Assembly (NCBI GenBank): GCA_910592205.1
Contig: CAJVPJ010000004.1
Span: forward strand, 1-64,000
Direction of reading: 5' to 3'
Source: Paraglomus occultum
Lineage: Eukaryota; Glomeromycota; Glomeromycetes; Paraglomerales; Paraglomeraceae
Length of the DNA: 64,000 nucleotides
Shown: positions 41,360 to 54,877 of the stretch, one piece after another
How the letters are laid out: the number at the start of each line of letters is the position of its first letter
Position numbering within the stretch: position 1 is the stretch's first letter
Translations under genes and position numbers: made by a program
Notes under the pieces: generated by a model
What the model was told of the DNA's origin: nothing
The model's input: the letters and a program-made list of their open reading frames with translations, nothing else
The model's database searches: none

Positions 41360-42590
41360 TATAAATCTGTATGCGTATATACAGCGATAAGTGTATATTT
41401 ATTCTTGCGTATAGTAATTATATCAGCGTGAGTTACAAAATTTTCAATTGTTTGTATATACGAACTAATGTAAGCCATTGTTTAACTTTGGATCTCATAC
41501 AATATGTTACCATGCTTCTGGTTCGTTTTTTGTTTTTTCTGTGTCATCAGCCATGAGGAAAAAATAAATGCTAAGTACCGACTATTTATTATAAAGCCCT
41601 GTAAACTTCTGCAAGGCGGCAATTTTTCATGTTTTGTTTGTTTGATTTATAAGGCGCTTGACAAAACAAATCGTTATCTGGGGATTCTGAAACATCGACA
41701 ATTTACAAGGTACTGGTTAATGTGTAACAATTTATTACTGTAGTTCTATTGACCGTTGTTCTATCTAAAAAGATTGCATTAAATTTATCAGGCGTACATG
41801 TGATTGGCCATTAATTATCATATTGGACTACGTAAGTATTCCATCTAATGAAAAATCAAATTAAAAATCCCGTAATTACACTAGTTAGTTACAATAACAG
41901 GATTTTTTAAACCATCATGGTTTGTCGCGCATGAAGTAGGTATTCAAAAACACATTCTGATAAACCTTTAGCTCAAAAAGTGCCCTAATATATACTGTGA
42001 ATTGTCAACTGAGGACATTCCATGATTATATACGATGATAGTAAGAGATTTGCGTTATTTGCACATGAGCTTATATTTGAGCTCTAAAAAACAAATCGAT
42101 AACGGTAATGAATATTTTTCTTTTGGTCATCTGCAAGTCTAGCATAAAGCCACAACTTAAAGATTTCTTTAAGGTATATCAGTAAGGTTTCCTGTACGTT
42201 TCAAATAATCGACATTCTATCTGTGTATCATGATCTCACCTTGACAAAATTAAACTTTATTTCTTAGAAACATAGGGAAAATACTTGCGGTGTGAAGGTT
42301 CGCGCAAATCGAGCTTACATTTAGTTTCATAGTTGTGTGATCGATCGGTACCTCAACCGGAGATTGATCAATGACTCATATTGAATCTTAACTGCCTGAA
42401 CAATAGCCAATTCAAGCTTATATTATATCAATAAGGCTATTACTAGCCATAACAAAATACATACTTACTCATATTATATGCCAAGTTGTTTGCATTTATC
42501 ATATACACTATATCATATTGTTAGCTATTGGATGCTTATGCATCTATATGATATAATCTGTGGATTAGAAAAATGGATCAAATCAGTATG

Positions 42591-43531
42591 CTATGCGTCA
42601 TGACAGCAAGCGGTGTCAACAAAAATTTTTTCAAAGAACGCACTGGTACTTAGATAGTTATTTTCTGTTGCGATTATAAGGTATTCAAATTCTGCAAATA
42701 ATGGATCTTCTGGGTTAAAAAAATCTTGCATTACCACAGCGTTGGTATCGTTGATGTCAGCGGGATTTGCCGCGCATATAAATGAACCTTCTTGATCTAT
42801 ATAATCTTTAGTTGATAAATGTAATTCTAATTTGGTAACATCAAAATTAACGGCCCGATACATACCCATATCTTGTAACGAAAATTCCCACGGCGAAAAA
42901 AAATTCTGATAGTTAACAAAATCTTGTTGATAAAAGTTTAATGCGTCTGTTGGTACATATATAATCGCTCGTTAACAAATTGTCATTTGCAGATTTTTAA
43001 TAAGCCTTCTTAATGATTATATGACGTCCTACCTGTACTGTGTTCTGGGACCGCATCGTTGAGAGATGCATACTCAGAAAAATTTTCAGAACACGTAGCG
43101 AAGGCGCTGGTTTCTTCATCGGCGCATGATTGATTTTGATTATGCAAAATCCGTTTGCACCATTGATCCAAAATAAAGTTTTTAGACTTTAAAAGCGTTT
43201 TCGTATCCATATTAAGGGTCTGGTATAAAGTTTTCAAGTCATGGCCGACCGAACGCCACGACTTTAACGCCAAATTTTGTACTTCATATGGCCTGTAAGG
43301 CTCATCTTTTAGGCCCGTAACCAGCGTTCTGTGGAAAATTCGAAAAGCCGTGTAAGCGGTTCCTTTACATTCCTCTATGATTTGTTCCGGCGTGGGTATT
43401 TCCATGATTTTTTGCCGTCCACTTGGCAGTTTAAGGATGATGGCTTTGCCATCAACCGAGAGAGTAGCATTGATATTAGTCTGGGAATAACAAGGAAATC
43501 GAATTTTACGGTACGAGCGTATGTGGGGCAT
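42591..43531 (-). CDS. Divergent HMG-box-like (MATA-HMG type) protein
   Basis: Probable DNA-binding regulator; HMG-box families are expanded in arbuscular mycorrhizal fungi. Two exons, 43531-43033 and 42967-42591, in frame, 291 residues, starting at ATG 43531. The putative box lies at about residues 52-115: an N-terminal PTPEQIIEECKGTAYTAFRI with FHR, then YRPYEVQNLALKSWRSVGHD and LKTLYQTL, matching the HMG pattern of a first helix with Phe-x-x-(Phe/Tyr)-(Arg/His), and later helices containing A-x-x-W-(R/K) and Y-x-x-L. The 175 C-terminal residues are acidic and aromatic (FVNYQNFFSPWEFSLQDM) with no recognised domain. The HMG assignment rests on pattern alone and sequence divergence is high; the gene itself looks sound. 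Confidence 0.62.
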
Positions 43532-46500
43532 GTTGTGATAACGGGCCTAAATCAAAATGTGTGCTGGGTTGGAGATGACAGTGTTGATTCTGCATATATA
43601 TATGTGTTTGCGTGTGTATTATGTGCGTATATTCTATTCATAGATTAGTAAGAGTTATAGCATAAACAAAATAAATCATACATTTGGGTTTATTCAGTGT
43701 GTATATATTTAAGTAATATAGTTTATAATAATACTGGTAACTAAATGCATTTTAATATTGACAGAACCGGTTGTACTGGTGCAAACATATCCTTTAATGG
43801 CGTTTAGAATAATAACGAGCGTAGTACTCAATTTGTTTTGCATTATCTCTTTCTTGTGCATAAACATTTCTTATACTCCTTTTTGATGTAAGTAACCTTG
43901 ACTTATACTGTGTCTTCGTTTTTTAAAATAGAATCTGAATACGTATACTAATAATTGACGTTTGTAACGTTGTCGATGACACAACGGCAAAGTTTAATTG
44001 ATTTTTAATTCATTCTTCTTGGCGCGGTATGATTCCGTGGTTTCCTGCATTTTGGATCTTTACTATTTTGTAGCTCTTAACCAAGGGGGAGACTTTCAAT
44101 GACGAGAAAGGAAAGATTTTCGACAGGTTTGCAGATCTTTGCCTTGCAAAAAGTTTATTAAATCTGGTGCCATTCATCATTGTGTCACTAACATCAGCCA
44201 TACTGACTGATAACAATAACCGATAACAATACAAGCCATTTCATCCATCATAGACGCCTACCAATTCTTGATATGTGTACGCATTGCCATACAACATGCA
44301 AAGCATTAGAAAATAGACCCGTTATCCAAAATGATATCTTTTTCATTTAAATAGAATTGCTTAAATTAATTATTATACGGCGCAATCTAAGATGGGTGTG
44401 AATATAAAGCTAATAATACGTATAGTTTACTGGTCATATTAATGTTTAATTTGCGGTTTATAGCAGCGTCACATGTATGCAAATAATAAATAGGGATCCT
44501 GACGATTATTAAATAATCCCAAATTCTGGCGCTCCTTGTGATAATTCCCAAAATATTCACAGCCCAGTCGATCTATCCGATTATATTACAGTAAACATAC
44601 AGATATTGATAAGGAATTTTGAATTATTAATATTAGATCGGTCCCTCCCTTTGAGTACCCGGTTATATATTACTCAATTCTCTGTTATAAATTCGGGTGT
44701 TCGAATACTGATAATGCATGTTTTCGGGTTGGGGACCGACCAACAATGTCACTCTGATAACATTGTTTTTGTCGGCCTAAAAGCCCCAATAACATACTAT
44801 CATTAGCAAAGACCGAACGAGTTGTGTTCGTCATTCCTTCATCAACGAACGTTACATACATATCATAGTTTACTTTCACGTCATACCACTTTCCTGTTAA
44901 ACACGCACAAAGACCATACAGAATAAGACGGTCTATTATTCAGGGTTAAACGAAAGACAACTTTTCCATTGTTTCTTCTATTCCAACCACGGTTGCACCA
45001 ATAATTACTTGCATGTACAAGTCATAAGCTCTAGAATAAGAATTGTCTCGTCTTCATGTGAGCGCAATGTGTTACCCACCATAGGAGTTTGAGCTCTTCC
45101 ACTATGCCGTTTACACTTTTGGATTTGTTCTTCCGCGCAAAATGTGTTGCGTTCATCATTCTTTAGAATTTGTACAGTTCGTGTAACTATCGCCATGTAG
45201 ATATTTCACGTGATAAACAAGAAAGCTAGTGGGAGTCAGCGAAGCTGAGAACACATTTTGGCGAGTCTTTCTTTATTATTTTTTCTTATGGATATGGATT
45301 TTTCCGGTTTTTGTTTCGTTAAGATAAGAATGGTTGCACCAATGTCTTATCTTTTCAACAATCTGCAGGTCCATGCTTTCTTTGTTAAAGTCGCAGATAT
45401 TATTAATGTCATTACTTTTAAAAGCCACATGCTTGTTTACCATTGTTTTCATTAGATCTCGAATTTTTCCATACTGATTGATTATTAAATCATTATCTAA
45501 ACAATCGTTTGAGCTTCAGCTTCATTATGTAATCATCATATACGCTTCTCACTGTAAATACGTTTTGTTTGTACCACATATCTATGTTCTGTTCACATTG
45601 ACCACCATGTGATCGACACTTGAAGATAGCTCACGCGCAGTAACTTTTCCCCATAAGTCCTGAACCGAGTTAATGCAAAATGAAGAGTAAACCAGTCACT
45701 CACGAACAAGACGCCCTCAAAACAAAGTAGTTAGAGCCCATCTTTGAGCGATGGTGACTTTGTAATCTGGTCTTAACGAAACACTATTACAATATCATGC
45801 TCTGCAGGTATTTCATAATAATAATGGCGGGGTCAGTAAGTCAATTTTGGTGTTCATTGAAAAAGTTGCTATTATCTTTTATACATTAAATTACTTTTAT
45901 TAGAGTATTACACAAAGGTCCTCCACTCGCGTTGATTACGCTCGACAGTCGGATTATGTACGAAATACTATTCGCTGAGATATCCCTAATTGTTTATGTA
46001 ACCAAGCAAACTTGCAGGATTTGTCTCTCATGAATAATTAATTTCTTTGGGAAACTCCCCAACTTTCTGAGAACTCTCAACTATTGTTTACACTTATGGT
46101 AAGGCAGTGCATGTGCTCACTCCAATATGGTCAAGTTAAACTTTGAGATGAGAAGTTTTGATCACACATGAAGGTATATCATCCGCCTAGTGTCCAAAGA
46201 TGTTGGGTACCAATGGTCGATGAAAGTGGGGTCGTTCATCATCGACCCCTTATCACCAATCAAAAAATCAAACCTGCAATAACTAACATAATATTTGCAT
46301 ATTTCTTGCATATACGTACGCTTTCGATCGGAATAGCAGGTCAGATCTGTAGGCAAATTCTTACGATAACATGAGTATGCAGGATTATGAACATTGGCGT
46401 ACAAACTGCCGAATTTGCGTACCTACATGATGTCGCCTATCCCGATTTGGTAAACAATAGTAGCACGTCATCCTGGATCGAGACGGCGGATCGCAAATAT

Positions 46501-49047
46501 AGTATACAGATGAATAAAAATCTAGCCCGTTGGTGTTACCGATATGGGGGTCACTTAAGGGGTGAGCATATTTTTGCCGTCAGTTACTGAAAGAGGAAAG
46601 AAAGAAATAATACAATTCACTAAAGCAACGTTGAGGCGTAGAGCAATAGAGGCTTCTTCATGTCATTATGTAATAAACGTTATTGGTTTTCGTTTCCCTA
46701 TCCCAAAAGCCACAATTTTAATAAGCAGTAGTGATATTGCATCGGGTTTAGAGGATGACTGACACATATATTAACATGACTTTGCAACATTAATGTTCAA
46801 TGCTGTTAAAGGGTCAATGAGCGGTTTTAGTAGTCATAAATACAGAGTAAGCAGCTGTCAGTTTTTCGACTTTGATGTTGATGTTAATACAAGCGCTACA
46901 CTATTAGATTTGACATAAATACCACTTTATACAAACTTGGGTGAATACAACAAATATTTTGTCGAGTCTGTGGAGGCTGAGTGTATTCTGACAGCGAGGC
47001 CACCCTTTACGATAAAGGAAGACTAATCATATCCTTCTTTGACTGGGGAACGCTCACGCTTATAACAAAACTCGGAACCCGACATCCGACGATACCCATC
47101 AACCTGGCGCTGCTTTAGCGTAGACAATAAGAGATATTCGTTATTCTATAACTATGCTAACGAAAGAATTCGATTCTATCTGCACATGTCGAATAATATT
47201 GGCTAAATGTACTGATGAGCAGAAAGCCAGGTATGCACAGCTTTCCCATTACAGACCACCCTCTTCATGTTAACCGGGAATTTATGTGTTTGGCTTATAA
47301 ATACATAACAGGGGTACTCATGAATTTATACATATAATCAGCTAGTTTTAACGATCAGTCGATTTTCTAATTATTAACAAGAAGTTTTCGACTATGATAA
47401 TATGATGTCTTTATAATGTTACCCGAATGCAAATATGACATTAACTATATGCAGAATCAAACTTGGGTAACGACGGCGTTTCTCTCGTCTACGGACCATT
47501 GATAGCAAAGTTGATTATTTCGGGAATTCAGATCAATTTAATGGGCACCCAGGCAAGCAACGAAAACTTAATGGAATATAAGTACTCCGTTCGTTATGTA
47601 AGAATTTCTTGCTGTATCGAGTTCATCCTCGTTTCATCTTATGTTGTAGTTTAAACGTTCTCGCAAATAACGAAAAAGGATAACGTGGCTACGTTTTCGG
47701 CGCAACAAGTTTCTACTGATAAATTTAGCTTGTTCGTTAACAGTTTTAATACATGATCGACGCTAATAATGACGACAACAATGATAATAATAACGATCAC
47801 AATTGCAACAATCACAATCGCAACAACAACAATGTCAGCAACAACAGCAATGTCAATATTTTGCGGTAAATACCAGTGGGAAGAAATTAGATGGCCTTTT
47901 TTTATGAAAGGACTTCCATTTTTTGCTTTACAATTATTCGTGGTCAGATAACTGGATGGAATCTGGTACTGGCATTTTCTGCTTACTATTGATGTTGCCT
48001 TTTATTAGTTAGCGCGAGCAGTGATACTAATACTTGTTCAAACTTTGGCTTTTGTAGTTTCATTCCGATTGGCCGTATCAATTATTTTTCAGGTCCAGGC
48101 TTTCGAACATATTCCGGTATAGGTTTGCATTACGAATTAGGCTTTGTGTAGCGATGTAGCTGTAATTACAACCAATGATGTTTTTTTGAACGGGGATTTT
48201 GAACTCGTGCTTGATCAGGGTTACTCTCCAATTATTTGAAACAACTAATGTCAAACTAACGAGGCCATCTTTCACTTTGTAGCAAACTTTAGTTTTTAGC
48301 TATTAAGATGATGTTACTCCATGTATGTACTGTAATCAAATTGTTGATCTGAACTTTAATATATCGGAACTGATATTTTCTATACTTTCCTTGTGTTCTA
48401 CTATTACAGGCGAGACTGAGTCATAAGAGTACTTCTTCTGGACTTATGTGTGTATGAATCGTTCAAGATATACTCCTCAGCCTGGTTTATCTACTTAGTC
48501 TAATAGAATCCTGAAACCCGGGTTTTATAATATTTACTATTGTCAGAATTGTGTTACTGTTTGTCAAGTGTTATGATGCATAAATCAAGTCATTGCACGG
48601 TATACTACCTCGCAGTCTAGTCGCCAATTTGTCTGCAGGTTTTGGGAACTGGGTTACTTTGTTCCTTCTCTCGCAAATACTGAGGGATATTATAACAAGT
48701 CCCGAGTTTTCATCTGCGTTTTCACCAAAAAGGAAAGAGAATTACATTTCCAAGTTTGAATGATGTGGAGGAATTAGTCCTTACCTATATATGAAAATGG
48801 AGCTGTTAAATGCATATTTCCGGTAAATTTAATAATATTAGATCCTGATCATCATCATCTTAGGAACAGTTGATAATTCCACGAAAACAAAAACAAAGTC
48901 ACATTCTGATCAGGTTTATTATACTAACGTTTGCGAAGGAAACTTACCACAATACAAGATGAGCAGTCATTAAAAGTTAAAGCAAAAAAGATATTTAACA
49001 TTCTTATGTAATAGTAGCCCAACTTGCATTGTATCACAATAAAAACA
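43532..49047. other. Large intergenic region, no gene seen
   Basis: About 5.5 kb. Open frames are below 85 codons, and none has a domain or a convincing exon neighbour. A CAA/AAT-rich simple-sequence tract lies at 47765-47855. No transposon ends with clear target duplications were found. Confidence 0.5.
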
Positions 49048-52000
49048 ATGTCCAAATCACCTGATCAAAACCCTATTCAACCCATCTCTCCCCAACGAAC
49101 TTTGCCAATTCCGGTCTCCCAATTAACAAAGTAAGTTTTTCTTAAGATACTTGCAAATTATTCCAACGTTTCCACCCTTCTCTGCATATAAGTTTTCAAT
49201 TAACAAATTCTCTTCTCCTGTTATAATAACTTTACATTTTGATACAAAATACCACGTCCCTTGTTCTGCGCCCCAACACCAATCTTATCAATTTCACAAT
49301 CATGAAGAGAAAACCAAAACGCCGCCTATCCATAACGGACTCACACGCCTCTTCTAGCACTTCTACTTGTACGCGCCCAATTGCCAGTAACATTAGCTCT
49401 TCTTCTCGGCCTCTTCACAAACGTTTTCGAGGACACGCCACACGAGGTACACCAGTGCATGCCTCATTCGTAAGTGATCCTGTGTGTACAGATCATTCAG
49501 AAACATTTGACGACAACAACGACGACTCAGAAGTTTATCGAAAGTATAGAAACAGCATGAATGACACTGTCAGTGGATCTTGTGGAAATGAGAAAGAGAA
49601 TAAAGAAAATGAAGAACGAGTGGAAAATAAAGAATGTGGGGAAAATGAGAAGGATGGGGAGAATACAAAAGATCTTGATAAGGAATTGTATAAAGAGAAT
49701 GGAGTAGGGAAAGAGAGAGAGAAAGTGAAAGAGAATGAAAATGAAAACGATAAAAAAGAAAAAGGTAAAGGTAAAGAGAAAGGCAAAGATAAGGATAGAG
49801 ACAAAGAAAGAGTCAAAGAGAAAGGTAAAGATGCGAAAATCCGAGGTAGAGATCGCGAAAGAGAAGCAACACAAGATCGAAGCGAGAAGATAGAGTTGCG
49901 GGCTGCGCTGGAGGAAATATTGGAATTGAAAAATGAGATTAAAAGATTACAAGCAGAAGTATCGTTCAAAGATCAAGTGATCGAAAGCTTACACGCTCAA
50001 AGCAAGAAGTCTAAACCCGGTACGAGTTGGTTGATGGGAGCATTTTAGATTGAAAGAAGAGTGTGTTGACCAACTGTAAATTTTTTACTTGACCTTATTA
50101 CAGGTTTGACGTGTGTAATTTGTGTTGAGTATATGAGTAATCCGTGCACAATATCTTGTGGGCATACATTCTGTTACGACTGTTTACACGATTGGGTATG
50201 TTATTGACAATAACTCTTGGGCGTTTTGTCTCATTAATCTTCTTTTCCTTTTGTCGTATTTACACAACTTTTGGATCCTTTTGGAACTTAGCTAAAAATC
50301 CGACGTGAATGTCCAACCTGCAGGAAGAAAATATCTCAACGCCCTACACTTTCTTTCGTCGTAAAAGAACAAGTAGAAACTTACGTTGAGCAATTGGCTC
50401 CTGATGAACGCGAATCGGCTAAGGCTCGTCTACGTGACAAAGAGGCTTCTCTGAAAGAACAGAGTGATCCCTGGCGTGAGGTGTTTGGAACTCACTCAAC
50501 AGCAATTATTGTGGACGATGCTGATGGAGTAAGGTTCGTATGGTATTGGGGACTTCACTTTCCACTTTCGCTATGATAGCATAGAAATATGAATGAAAGT
50601 ATTAAGCATATGAAGAGATCGTTTTGAGTAAAAGACGTCATTTCATAGATGTAAATTATTAATAACGGATGAGGCTAATGAGTTGTATCAAAGATTATTC
50701 ACTCTTCTATTAGTCAATTATCAGAGGCTGTTTTATGTTGACATCTCACAATAATCATTCACAATTAACTGACTGTCTCTGACTTAAATTCGTAGACGAT
50801 GTTCAAGGTGCGCTTGGGAAGGCAAGTTTCTCTGTGACTGGATTAGGGTGACGGGAATGTTTAAGATTGGGAGGGCAATTTGATAGTGTAATTTATTGTT
50901 GACCGTTATCGGAATTTAGATACCTTACGTCCATTTTTGAACGTGCATTTTATTCCTATTGTTTCCTAGTCACCCTTTTCAAGTTTTTCGTTTTAATCAT
51001 AGTTATTTCAAGCACCTTAGTCTCTTAGCATAAATTTGATAATACTAACGAGTTTTAAATTATCCTATACCATCCGCGATCTCAACGTTCTCCAGTAATC
51101 GGTGATGTATGTGTACACTGTGGGGTTGACTACCGTGAGCGCCCATACCGATTAGATGAAAGCGACCATGACCTAGGCCTTGACAGTGATGAATTCGATG
51201 ATGACGACGATGATAGCGACGGACATCTCTTATACTTCTATGAAAGAAATTCCTTCAGCGGTGGACGGGACATCGACTCCTATTCGGAGAACGACAGCAT
51301 CCCGGGTGTCTCATCATCCCGGGAATCGGATCCATATGATACAGATTCGACGGATCGATCGTCCGGTCCGCATAGTTTCATACAGCAGCAATTTCGGACA
51401 ATGTGGAATCAGGAGACACAGATAGAGCCTATATATACATCCCCGCAAAGCTCAAACAGACATCGTCGTTTGCCTTTAGCAACGTCAAGGAATTCGTCCA
51501 GGCGTCAAGATAACGAGAATACCCCTCGTGGGAGCGAATCGTCTGATGGATACCACCCGTCTTCGTTGACAGTGTCAGATGAAGACGAAGAGGAGGAAAC
51601 TGAAGAGCATGGACGTAAATCTGCTCGTTACCCACTTCGATCAAGGAATTATTCTATTATTTCAGATGATACTTCAGACGCACCTTGCACTCATCTACCT
51701 CTTTCTCAAGGCACACAATATCGTTTAAGATCTCCGATACTAGCAGCAACTACTCGCGGATCGCTGGGATCATCGTCGAGATCACGCAACCATGCGCGTG
51801 AGACTGTTGAAGATGACGACGACGACGATGACGACGACGACGACTCTGAAATTTCTTTCCGTAGTCACGATGACATACATTCTGATGATTTGGAATCGGA
51901 TGATGCAGACGATGATACCTCTTCCAATTCTTCGGATGACGATATTAGCTATGAAAGCGAGCAACGCTCGTTGTCCACTCCGGTCAGTGACGATGCAGAA

Positions 52001-52123
52001 GATTTTGGTGTACATAACAATCGTCAAGTACGCAGTATTGTCGCAAGACAATTTCGGCCATATTTAAGCGGAGAAAGGTATGCATCCGATACTCGAAGCA
52101 ATAGATGGATGACAAGAGGATAA
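49048..52123 (+). CDS. RING-finger E3 ubiquitin ligase with C-terminal zinc ribbon-like motif
   Basis: Likely nuclear or cytosolic ubiquitin ligase. Exons: 49048-49130, 49310-50019, 50104-50195, 50292-50533, 50796-50821, 51096-52123, phase-consistent, 726 residues. The N-terminal third is basic and Ser-rich (MKRKPKRRLS region), then a highly charged Lys/Glu tract (49590-49880) running into a coiled coil (RAALEEILELKNEIKRLQAE). The C3HC4 RING spans exons 3-4: CVICVEYMSNPCTISCGHTF, then CYDC and CPTC. A second Cys-x2-Cys...Cys-x2-Cys set, RRCSRCAWE joined to VIGDVCVHCG, follows and forms a probable zinc ribbon split by the last intron. The C-terminal half is acidic, Ser/Asp/Arg-rich and disordered, with an 11-residue Asp run. 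The last intron starts with GC instead of GT. Resembles fungal RING proteins; no specific orthologue named. Confidence 0.84.
50822..51095 (+). other. Probable GC-AG intron
   Basis: Donor GAAG/GCAAGT and acceptor TTCTCCAG. Only this splice joins the two Cys-x2-Cys halves of the zinc-ribbon-like motif in frame. The nearest GT alternative, after GGATTAGG, has the wrong phase and runs into a stop at the acceptor. Confidence 0.7.
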
Positions 52124-52931
52124 GCGTGGGAATAGACGAAGTGGAATATGGGACGTGTTACAACACGTATATAACGATGACGTGTATGGGCGTGCCGCAT
52201 GCACGTTCTTGCCGACATGAATAACCAATTGAAGACCATGTTGACGGGATATCCTGTATCTCGAACTTTTCATTCCCTCAGGACATTGGAATGGTGTTAT
52301 GTGGCCTTACTCGGAATTTACAGATATAGAGTCAGTTCTGATCAAACAAACTATCTATGACACTTTAAAAAAAAATAGATGATAATATTGATTTATGATA
52401 ATGATAAGATGATGGTGATGATAAGATAGTTATAAGATAATTACAAGATAACAAAGAAAGAAGAATGAGGCAGCGACGTGTTACGCGTTTGTCTGTGGAA
52501 GAACACAACTTATAGATAGTTTGCTATTTATAGCATAGGGAAGTTTGATTTTATTGGTTACAATAATCAGCATTAAGAAGGAATTTAATAAACTTATGAA
52601 CAAGCAGTATTAATTGAAGCTTCCGCTCAAAAATATCGATTTACCTCAGAGAGCATGCAATGCAGACCAAACGAAATAGACGAAATAGTACTCCAGAGAA
52701 TTAAGGTCATTACTAACGCCACAAATTGACACGTTTTAAATAAAACACAAGTCACAAATTAAATTTAAGTAGCGACACACTTCATACTAGTTCAATTTGT
52801 CATAGTTTGAGTGATCGCAATGTTATAGCTGTAATTACGCATCATTAGGTCTACAAGCATGTCGTGAATTCGATTATTCAATTTCCCACATAACGCGACA
52901 TAATATGGCAACATTCGTCTTAGTAATTAAA

Positions 52932-52955
52932 TAATAATAATAATTATTATTATTA
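52932..52955. repeat. 24-base perfect TAA/TTA palindrome
   Basis: TAA units followed by an equal number of TTA units, self-complementary; a microsatellite-type cruciform-capable tract. Confidence 0.85.
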
Positions 52956-53019
52956 AAATCAATACGACCACACAAATAGCACATATGTTCTACCGATACA
53001 GCCAACGCCTGTCGTTATT

Positions 53020-53041
53020 TTCCGTTCAAATTTGAACGGAA
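53020..53041. repeat. 22-base perfect palindrome
   Basis: TTCCGTTCAAA followed directly by TTTGAACGGAA, with no spacer. Intergenic, about 900 bases downstream of the RING gene. Too complex to be simple sequence. Confidence 0.9.
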
Positions 53042-54823
53042 TTTTGATTCACTGACAAAATCGCTTTATATCTCCTTTATTACTGAATATATACCCCAAC
53101 ATATATAATTTGTTGGAAACCTCATATCCCGTGGCTAGCATTATACAGACTCACGTGATACTTGGTTACACTGGTCGCTCATTCAGTCTGCAGATCGTTT
53201 GCCGATCATTAACCCTGACTATCGTTCGTCGCGAATAGAAGTCACAAAATACTACACTTCGTGTCAATAGTGATATTAATAAATTTTCTGTATGAAAATG
53301 TCCCAGACACTAGCCCAGAAGCCATTTTTGGTTCGCAATACTTGGTACTTTTGGGCGTAATTTCCATAAAACAATCATAGTAGACTAAGAGATAGGTGAG
53401 CTTGTGGATCATGTTGAGGAGATCCAAATCAGCGATGAATATAATCAGGAGAAAGAACAGGAGAATAAAGACTCTGAAAAAAGCAAAACACTGGAGAAAA
53501 AATGGAAATATGCGAGGCAAGTAAATTACATCCATAAATATCACAAACTCGAGGGGTCGGAGTAGTTATCTTTAAAAATTCATTACTCGTCAACAACTAT
53601 TCGGTTTGTTGAGATTTTTAGCTCAAAGGATTTGGAATAAAGTGAAACAAAAATATTGTCTAGTAATAGGGAAGGTCTGCCATAGTCTCAATAAAGTAAA
53701 TTTTATAAAAAACTAAAAACTTTACATAAACTTTTTTACAAAAACAATTTTTAAAGATGTGTTATTCTTCGTATGTGCTACGTTTTGCTAATATATGTAG
53801 CTTGTTTGAAAGTTTAGAACAAGGTAAATAATATTTATTAATGGTCAAAGTGCAGAAAGCATAATAACAATATTCGTAAAAATGCACAACAAAATTAAAG
53901 GGCAAATCCGTCAAAATTTGGCCTACAGACTGAGGGATAGTCCCTATCTGCGTATCACAATCCTTGCTAACCAAAAGCATTTTATACAAAATAACGAAAC
54001 ATTTTTATTAAGTAACCGCTTTATAATCCCTATAATCTGAATCTTCGTAAACCCTATAGTAATAGTCACACTTAGACACGTCATTGTTGTTCGCAAAATG
54101 CATTGACGTGCCTTCATTCAAAAAATTTTTTTACAATAAAGAACTTTGAAAAACGGTTGCTTTATTTTTCTAAGATTATGCCGAGATGTTCTGTAGTCGA
54201 CATTGATTACGAAATGAAGTGAATTTGTAGTGTCAGCGGATACTGTTCTTTTATTATAATTACGATAATTGTGAACCCCATTTAGTCTTTTACATAGTCT
54301 ATGGGAGTGCGATAAGTTTTTTACAGATAGGAACATTATTCGAAGAGCATAGTAATAACATAATGCCGAGACTCACATTAAGTGGCCTAGGATCCGCGTG
54401 CCAGCCTTTCTTGATTTACTATGTACAGTGGCGCCAAGGTATCCTACCTACAAAATTCGCATTCCCAACGCCAAATGCTTCACCTCATAAAATTTATCTT
54501 GACACTTTCAAACAAAACTTTGTGATTTTTTTTGTAATTGCTCTTCTGCACCATCAAAAGGCATTTGTATATTCTGAACAATTACTTTGATCATTGACAT
54601 GACGACGCTAATTAATACCATGCGTCTTTATTATTACCAAGTATAATCACACATACAGAGAATACATAGATACAGGTCTGCTTACTAAAATATAAAAAAA
54701 TATTATGGAATTGATTAGCGACATTGAGTTATGTTAAGAGCACGATACTTTTGAATTTTACCTCATATAACATAGAGAAGTACAGTACAAGAGTAACTAT
54801 TGCCTCAGGACTAAGTTGTAGAA

Positions 54824-54877
54824 GTGTCTAGCTGGTGCAAGTTGTCGACGGTGTCTAGCTTGTGCAAGTTGTAGACA
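54824..54877. repeat. 27-base tandem duplication
   Basis: Two adjacent copies, GTGTCTAGCTGGTGCAAGTT then GTGTCTAGCTTGTGCAAGTT, each ending in GTCGACG or GTAGACA, differ at a few bases; a third partial TCTAGCCTGT follows. Intergenic. Confidence 0.8.

Larger units (their letters stand above)
37332..42590. other. Intergenic region with small transposable elements
   Basis: About 5.3 kb with two foldback elements (37536-37766 and 41220-41359) and one very tentative small gene (37890-38248). Otherwise AT-rich with no recognised coding sequence. Confidence 0.5.

Noticed and set aside
49527-49969. Two minus-strand frames of 115 and 144 codons
   Set aside because: They are the reverse of the Lys/Glu-rich RING-protein linker and read as Ser/Phe/Leu low complexity.
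53242-53535. 97-residue hydrophobic minus-strand frame
   Set aside because: Begins with ATG and has a membrane-like stretch, but Phe/Leu/Ile-rich frames arise easily in AT-rich DNA; no other support.
54422-54445. TACAGTGGCGCC start resembling a Tc1-type transposon end
   Set aside because: No matching opposite end with a TA flank was found downstream.
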